NCBI GenBank assembly: GCA_964546285.1
Contig: CAZJJK010000113.1
Coordinates: 1-9,798 of the forward strand
Direction of reading: 5' to 3'
From: CAZJJK01 sp964546285
Lineage (GTDB): Bacteria > Spirochaetota > Spirochaetia > Treponematales > Breznakiellaceae
Length of the DNA: 9,798 nt
Part shown: positions 5,873 to 9,798 of the stretch, in pieces
Layout of the letters: each line of letters opens with the position of its first letter
How positions within the stretch are numbered: the first letter of the stretch is position 1
Notes under the pieces: model-generated
Told to the model about the DNA's origin: nothing
Database searches by the model: none
The model's input: only the letters and a program-made list of their open reading frames with translations
Program-made: the position numbers and the translations under genes

Positions 5873-7214
5873 CAAGTTGGGCATAAAAACAAAAATGGGT
5901 TTTGGCGTCTGCGATTTGGGGGGAAACTTATTTTTCACCGCGATGGGATTCTGGAGTCTTAATTATCTTACGGACACCGTATTCGTCGGCGTAGGACCTA
6001 AGGCCGCGGCATACGCCGGTTTCGCGGTAATGATAGGGAAACTTTGGGACGCCGTTACCGACCCGCTTATGGGCTATCTGTCCGACCGAACCCGTTCGCG
6101 CTGGGGCAGGCGGCGGCCCTATATCCTATTCGGCTCTATCCCTCTCTTTTTAGCGATGTGGTTCTTCTTTACGGCGCCGCCCCTATCTGGAGCCGTAGCG
6201 CTCACTATATGGGCGGCTTTGGCGCTGATGCTGCTCAACACCGCCTATACCGTCGTGAATATTCCCTATTCATCACTAACGCCCGAACTTACCGACGATT
6301 ATCACGAACGCACCAGCCTGAACGGTTTTCGCTTTGGCTTCGCGGTGATCGGCACTATTTTAGGCGCGGCCGCGGTTCAACCTATCGCCGGCTTATTTTC
6401 CACTAAGACGGCGGGTTTCTCCGCCGTCGGCTTTGTTCTGGGCGCCGTCATGATGATCACCGCCCTGCTCACCTTCTTTTCCGTCAAAGAAAAAGACCAT
6501 AGAGCCACTGAAATACCAAAGGAAGGTTTTTTTAAGACCTATGGCGCGGTTTTTACCAATAAACCGTATGTTATCCTGCTTTTAACCTACGCTCTCAACC
6601 TAACCGGGTTAAATTTTCTGCAAAACATCATCGTCTACTATACCAAGTATATCTATGGCAACGAGGGCATGACCACCTCCGCCATGATACTCCTGCTCTT
6701 GGTAGCCATGGTCTGTATTCCAATTTCAGTACTGGTGTCAAAAAAGGTGGGGAAAAAACTGACCTACCAGCTTTCCTTTGGCATTATCGCGTCGGCCTGC
6801 GCCGCCATCTATCTGCTTGGCCATCGCTTGGGCGAACCTTTCTTCCTGGCCATGATGGTCTACGCCGGCATCGGCATCGGTTTTGGCTATGTGCCGCCAT
6901 GGTCCATGGTACCGGATACCGTTGAATACGACGCCGTTAAAACCGGTAAACGCAAGGAAGGCGCCTTCTACGGCATGTGGACCTTTACCTCCAAAGTTGG
7001 ACAATCCTTCTCTATCTTTCTTTCCGGCCTAATACTATCGGCGGGCGGTTATGTGGCGGAAGCCGTGCAGAGCGAAGGCGCTAAAAGCGCTATCCGGCTC
7101 CTTATCGGCCCTATTCCGATAATCGTGCTCGTGGGCGCCATCGTTCTGGTACAGTTCTACCCCTTGGACGAAAAGGCGTATAAAAAGCTGATGGAAGAAG
7201 GAAAGACTGAATAG
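5862..7214 (+). CDS. MFS transporter of the glycoside-pentoside-hexuronide (MelB/MFS_2) family
   Basis: A 450-residue, 12-helix inner-membrane cation symporter. The family signature WDAVTDPLMGYLSDRTRSRWG (split here as WDAVTDP at 62-68 and DRTRSRWGRRRPY at 75-87) is nearly canonical. It carries both helix II aspartates (Asp63, Asp67) equivalent to the cation-site Asp55 and Asp59 of MelB. Helix IV has VVNIPYSSL, so Asn133 stands where MelB has Asp124. The lysine of helix XI (Lys378, in TSKVGQS) is kept, as is the PDTVEYDAVKTGKRKEG loop. An ideal AAAGGAG lies 7 bases before the ATG, inside the end of the acyltransferase gene. The family includes sugar symporters and, in animals, the lysophospholipid carrier MFSD2A. 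Next to an acyltransferase, either a glycoside or a lysolipid is possible; sequence alone cannot decide. Confidence 0.88.
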   Translation: MANSKLGIKTKMGFGVCDLGGNLFFTAMGFWSLNYLTDTVFVGVGPKAAAYAGFAVMIGKLWDAVTDPLMGYLSDRTRSRWGRRRPYILFGSIPLFLAMWFFFTAPPLSGAVALTIWAALALMLLNTAYTVVNIPYSSLTPELTDDYHERTSLNGFRFGFAVIGTILGAAAVQPIAGLFSTKTAGFSAVGFVLGAVMMITALLTFFSVKEKDHRATEIPKEGFFKTYGAVFTNKPYVILLLTYALNLTGLNFLQNIIVYYTKYIYGNEGMTTSAMILLLLVAMVCIPISVLVSKKVGKKLTYQLSFGIIASACAAIYLLGHRLGEPFFLAMMVYAGIGIGFGYVPPWSMVPDTVEYDAVKTGKRKEGAFYGMWTFTSKVGQSFSIFLSGLILSAGGYVAEAVQSEGAKSAIRLLIGPIPIIVLVGAIVLVQFYPLDEKAYKKLMEEGKTE

Positions 7215-7232
7215 TCATCGCGCGTTTTTTTG

Positions 7233-7249
7233 GCGCGGGCGAGCCGCGC
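7233..7249. terminator. GC-rich hairpin after the transporter gene, possible terminator
   Basis: GCGCGG (7233-7238) and CCGCGC (7244-7249) can form a 6-bp stem with a 5-base loop, 18 bases past the TAG of the MFS gene. The T run (7225-7231) lies before the hairpin rather than after it, so this is not a classical intrinsic terminator on the plus strand. It may still stop or stabilise the 3' end of the message. Confidence 0.3.
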
Positions 7250-7304
7250 TAAGCCTCATGCGTACGAAAATTCGGCCTAATCATGGAATTAGCGGCTAGA
7301 CTCG

Positions 7305-7333
7305 TTGATGGACCGCGGCGCCAGAGTTATACT
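7305..7333 (+). promoter_or_regulatory. Candidate sigma70-type promoter of the secreted-protein/lipoprotein pair
   Basis: TTGATG (7305-7310, 4 of 6) and TATACT (7328-7333, 5 of 6) are separated by exactly 17 bases. Transcription would start near 7340, about 35 bases before the favoured ATG at 7376 and upstream of the alternative at 7349 only if that start needs almost no leader. This is the best promoter match in the window. Confidence 0.45.
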
Positions 7334-7375
7334 TGGCTTCAATAAACCATGTTGCGCGCTTATCAAAAAGGCGTT

Positions 7376-7844
7376 ATGACCCGGAAGAAAGCCCTCTGTG
7401 TCGCCGCGGTTGTTTTCGCCATCGTTTTTGGGATATCGGCAGTCTCCGCCGAAGAAGCCCCTCCCCCCGGGCGGGTAGTTATCGCCGCGCGCGGGATAGG
7501 CGGCGGGATCGAGGCCGAGCTACTGGAAATCATTGAACTTGCCCTGAGTATACGGCTGAATCACAAAGGCTTTGCCGTTCGTATTATAGATAGCGCCGAT
7601 GTCCTGGCCTTAAGCGATCCGAACGCGGTTTTTACGCGAGACGCCGTGGACGAGCGTTGGTTGCTCTTAGCCGAGACCGAAACCGATGGCGGCGAGCTTA
7701 GCTTAGCCCTCCGCTGGTACGACAGGGAGGAGGAAGCGTGGCTTGCGGAAACGCGAAAGAGGGGCCAGGTCGATACGAATTTTGACACGCTGATCTTCGC
7801 CGCGCTGGATGAATTGCTTAAGGCCCTTGAGACGGTTTCCTCGG
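7376..7844 (+). CDS. Secreted protein, N-terminal part (runs into assembly gap)
   Basis: The first 156 residues of an exported protein whose middle is lost in the run of N. The chosen ATG at 7376 opens directly into a good signal peptide (MTRKK, hydrophobic core, SAVSA before EEAPPPG, cleavage after about residue 25), with AAGG 4 bases upstream. An earlier in-frame ATG at 7349 has no ribosome site and would place nine residues before the signal. The mature part has an alpha/beta look: a strand RVVIAARG, a helix IEAELLEIIELALSIRLN, a strand with FAVRIIDS, then DERWLLLAETETDGGELSLALRWYDRE and a helix FDTLIFAALDELLKALE. This resembles the TolB-N/FlgO-like domains seen at the front of spirochaetal envelope proteins, where a 'value' domain precedes a repeat or barrel part. 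The resemblance is by pattern only; function is unknown. Confidence 0.7.
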
Positions 7845-7944
7845 NNNNNNNNNNNNNNNNNNNNNNNNNNNNNNNNNNNNNNNNNNNNNNNNNNNNNNNN
7901 NNNNNNNNNNNNNNNNNNNNNNNNNNNNNNNNNNNNNNNNNNNN
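7845..7944. other. Assembly gap (100 N)
   Basis: Exactly 100 unknown bases, the usual placeholder for a scaffold gap of unknown length. It falls inside a coding region: the reading frame before it and the open frame after it differ by one register, which means nothing while the true gap size is unknown. Repeated or high-GC coding sequence is a common reason for such breaks. Confidence 0.97.
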
Positions 7945-8328
7945 TTTCCAAGTCCAGGCAAGACTATCGGTTTGGGCCTCGATATTTCCGGCATACTCTT
8001 CCAAGCGCGAGGGCCTTTGCAGACAAGCCTCGGCTTGATCGCGCCGGCGGCTTTTGGGGCGAGAGTTGGCTTCCTAAGCGGCGGCGGCGATTTCGGTTTT
8101 CGATTATCGCTCGGCGCCGCAATGCTTTATCTTAAAACCGAATTATATGGCGATCGCTTTGGGTTTTTGCCTTTTGCCGCCGCCGGTCTATTTTTAAACC
8201 ATTTCTTTACCGCGGGCTTTGGACTGAATATCGATCTATCCTATCGCTTAGCCTTGGACGGCGCCGATCCGATTATGGGGTTTAGTCCAAATATCGGCAT
8301 CGTTCTTCCCTTGGGTAAAAAACCATGA
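7945..8328 (+). CDS. Secreted protein, C-terminal part (after assembly gap), barrel-like
   Basis: The frame is open from the first known base after the gap to a TGA at 8326-8328, giving 127 residues. The text is made of alternating short hydrophobic strands rich in Gly and aromatic residues (GLGLDISGILF, FGFRLSLGAAMLYLK, TAGFGLNIDLSYRLAL, GFSPNIGIVLPLG), as in outer-membrane beta-barrel proteins, and it ends close after the last strand. No internal start with a ribosome site is visible, so it is most simply the C-terminus of the gene that begins at 7376, although a second gene hidden in the gap cannot be excluded. Its stop overlaps the start of the following lipoprotein gene (ATGA), so the two are probably co-translated. 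Confidence 0.65.
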   Translation, partial: FPSPGKTIGLGLDISGILFQARGPLQTSLGLIAPAAFGARVGFLSGGGDFGFRLSLGAAMLYLKTELYGDRFGFLPFAAAGLFLNHFFTAGFGLNIDLSYRLALDGADPIMGFSPNIGIVLPLGKKP

Positions 8329-9798
8329 AACGAGGAAAACTCCGGAACGCCGGGCTGATAAGCGCGCTCTTTCTGTTTTTAAGTTGCGAAGGCGGTTTTT
8401 TTAGGGTGGCTTTGGAAGGCCAGGACGGTTCAGCAGCGGCCGGGCTCTTGGCCATCCATCCAGCCGCCGCCACGCTGGCCATTGAAAGAACGTTGAACTT
8501 TTCCGCGACCGGCGGCGACGGCGTCTACTCCTATAGCCTCATCTCCGGCAGCGGCCGCTTGGAAGGGAGTATATACACGGCGCCCGATCAAGCCGGCACA
8601 GAACGGGTGCGCGTCACCGACGGCGCGGGCGCGACGGCGGAGGCTGTCATCACCGTGAAGGCCGCGTACTGCCCGGATTACCGCGTCGCCGCCTCACCTG
8701 TCTTCCCGGCAACCGGCGAAGGCGGCGCGGCCTGCGTCGGCTCCTTCGTTATCGAGAATATCGCCGAGGAACCGGGCCAAGCGCCAAACGATGTCAGCTG
8801 GACCCTTTACGTGTCGCGCGACGAGACGCTGGACGACTTGGATTTGTCAATCGATTCCGGATCCCTCCCGCCCCTCGCGGCCAACGCGCTTTCGGAAACT
8901 GTTAGCTTTGACGGCGTTTGGCCGGTGGCGGCGGGAGCTTATTACCTCATAATCGAACTTAACGCCGCCGACGATCTCATCAAAACAAACGATATCCGTA
9001 CGAGCGCGTCTATCGACGTTACCGGCGCGGCGCGGCCGGCCTATTCTATCACAACGATAGCCACTCCAGCGGACGGGCTGTGTACAGCTCACTTTACGGA
9101 AAGTCTGGTAGTCGAAAACACTGGAGCTGGCGCCGGCTCCGAGGAAGCGAGCTGGAAGGTCTATCTGTCCAAAGACGCCTCTTTAGACGATTCCGATGAA
9201 ATGATCGATGCGGGCTCCATCGCGGCTAATCTGGCCTCGGGCGGTTCGGATACGATCTCGTTCGCGGGCGACTTCCCCGCTTCGCCCGGCGCCTACTATT
9301 TCATCGCGGTCGTTTCCGCCTTTGACGACACGGCGACGGGCACGAAAACGCTCGCCTCTGAGCTTTTTATCGTATCCGGACCGAATTATACGGCGGCCAT
9401 CAGCGCGCCGACGGAGGCCCAATCGGCGGGGCAAAACTTCACCAATCTCGCTTTCACTATCACAAACGAGGCGGATTCAGGCGGTCTTCGCGATATAGAC
9501 TGGTCGGTTTTCGCCTCCCTCGGCGACGCCAGCATCGACGCGAGCGATATACTGCTCGCGTCCGGAAGCGCCGCCGCCCTGGCCGCCGGAGGCTCGGTTT
9601 CACCGACTTTCAACGGCGTTTGGCCAACCGAAGCCGGGATATACTACCTAATAGTCCGCCTCCATGCCGCCGATGACGCGACGGACGCGGAAACGGCGAG
9701 CGGCTCTTTTACCGTCGTCGGGCCGGACTACTCCGTTTCCGCCATCGCCGATCCTAATGCCTTAAGCGCCGGCGCCGCCTTTACGAGCCAGCTCACCA
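8325..9798 (+). CDS. Large lipoprotein with Ig-like domain and CARDB-like repeats (truncated by window end)
   Basis: The frame is open for 491 codons from the ATG at 8325 to the window edge. The N-terminus is a lipoprotein signal: basic MKRGKLRN, hydrophobic core, and lipobox LFLSC with Cys21 as the lipidated residue. Residues about 42-112 form a bacterial Ig-like domain with the familiar pattern ATGGDGVYSYSLISGSG, then YTAPDQAGTERVRVTDGAGA. From about 117 on there are tandem modules of 114-118 residues: 117-234, 238-352, 353-466 and the start of a fourth at 467. Each begins P-x-Y, contains W-x-(L/V)-(Y/F)-x-S then D-x-(S/T)-(L/I)-D-x-x-D, and ends G-x-YY-(L/F)-I-x-x-x-x-A-x-D-D, which fits CARDB (cell-adhesion-related) domains. 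It is likely anchored at the cell surface or in the periplasm and may mediate adhesion; the ligand is unknown. Codon use is strongly GCC/GGC/GCG. Confidence 0.82.
   Translation, partial: MKRGKLRNAGLISALFLFLSCEGGFFRVALEGQDGSAAAGLLAIHPAAATLAIERTLNFSATGGDGVYSYSLISGSGRLEGSIYTAPDQAGTERVRVTDGAGATAEAVITVKAAYCPDYRVAASPVFPATGEGGAACVGSFVIENIAEEPGQAPNDVSWTLYVSRDETLDDLDLSIDSGSLPPLAANALSETVSFDGVWPVAAGAYYLIIELNAADDLIKTNDIRTSASIDVTGAARPAYSITTIATPADGLCTAHFTESLVVENTGAGAGSEEASWKVYLSKDASLDDSDEMIDAGSIAANLASGGSDTISFAGDFPASPGAYYFIAVVSAFDDTATGTKTLASELFIVSGPNYTAAISAPTEAQSAGQNFTNLAFTITNEADSGGLRDIDWSVFASLGDASIDASDILLASGSAAALAAGGSVSPTFNGVWPTEAGIYYLIVRLHAADDATDAETASGSFTVVGPDYSVSAIADPNALSAGAAFTSQLT
8673..9798 (+). repeat. 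Tandem protein-level repeats encoding CARDB-like modules
   Basis: Module 1 is at 8673-9026, module 2 at 9036-9380, module 3 at 9381-9722, and module 4 starts at 9723 and leaves the window. They are clearly homologous in protein (shared SFDGVWP/SFAGDFP/TFNGVWP and GAYYLI/GAYYFI/GIYYLI), but the DNA has diverged, so this is an old duplication and not a recent array expansion. Confidence 0.7.

Noticed and set aside
6044..6406. Open frame of 120 codons on the plus strand
   Set aside because: Out-of-frame shadow inside the transporter gene, which has strong family signatures in its own frame.
8847..9613. Several open frames of 75-96 codons on both strands
   Set aside because: All lie inside the lipoprotein gene, which is open for its whole length to the window edge. 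The shadows are Arg-rich, a by-product of GCC/GGC codons.
7316..9775. Frequent GGCGCC palindromes, considered as a spaced DNA signal
   Set aside because: They fall mostly on Gly-Ala codon pairs in GC-rich genes and show no regular spacing; codon bias explains them.

Overview
The window looks like chromosomal sequence from a spirochaete, most likely a Treponema-like gut or termite-gut lineage. The grounds are an LplB/YtcP-type sugar ABC operon with an E/G-rich mature N-terminus after the signal peptide, a large lipoprotein with an L-F-L-S-C lipobox, a repeat-rich surface-type protein, and abundant GTG/TTG starts. This is inferred from protein style, not from a marker gene. A run of exactly 100 N (7845-7944) shows that it comes from a draft or metagenome-assembled scaffold.

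Layout. (1) 11-3527, minus strand: a three-gene carbohydrate ABC importer operon, transcribed as LplB-type permease, YtcP/LplC-type permease, then solute-binding protein. There is no ATPase gene beside it, which is usual for this class because it borrows a shared MsmX-type ATPase. (2) 3528-3831: a 304-base leader/intergenic region with a candidate sigma70 promoter flanked by two pairs of short direct repeats. (3) 3832-4320, minus: a GNAT acetyltransferase. (4) 4448-7214, plus: a PlsC-like acyltransferase with a long C-terminal extension, overlapping by 11 bases a MelB/GPH-type (MFS_2) transporter. (5) 7376-8328, plus: a secreted protein interrupted by the assembly gap, with a good promoter in front and a glycine-rich, barrel-like C-terminus. 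(6) 8325 to the window end, plus: a large lipoprotein open to the edge, coupled to (5) by an ATGA overlap. It carries one Ig-like domain and at least three CARDB-like repeats of about 115 residues.

How the genes may work together. The minus-strand operon imports an unidentified (oligo)saccharide or glycoside. The acyltransferase/MFS pair is tightly coupled and may be a lipid-remodelling module: MFS_2 proteins include lysophospholipid transporters as well as sugar symporters, and the arrangement recalls LplT-Aas. The last two genes look like an envelope module, a periplasmic/outer-membrane protein plus a surface or periplasmic adhesion-type lipoprotein. Base composition becomes visibly richer in GCC/GGC/GCG codons from the acyltransferase onward, and most strongly in the lipoprotein. 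No RNA gene, CRISPR array, insertion sequence or phage gene was seen.
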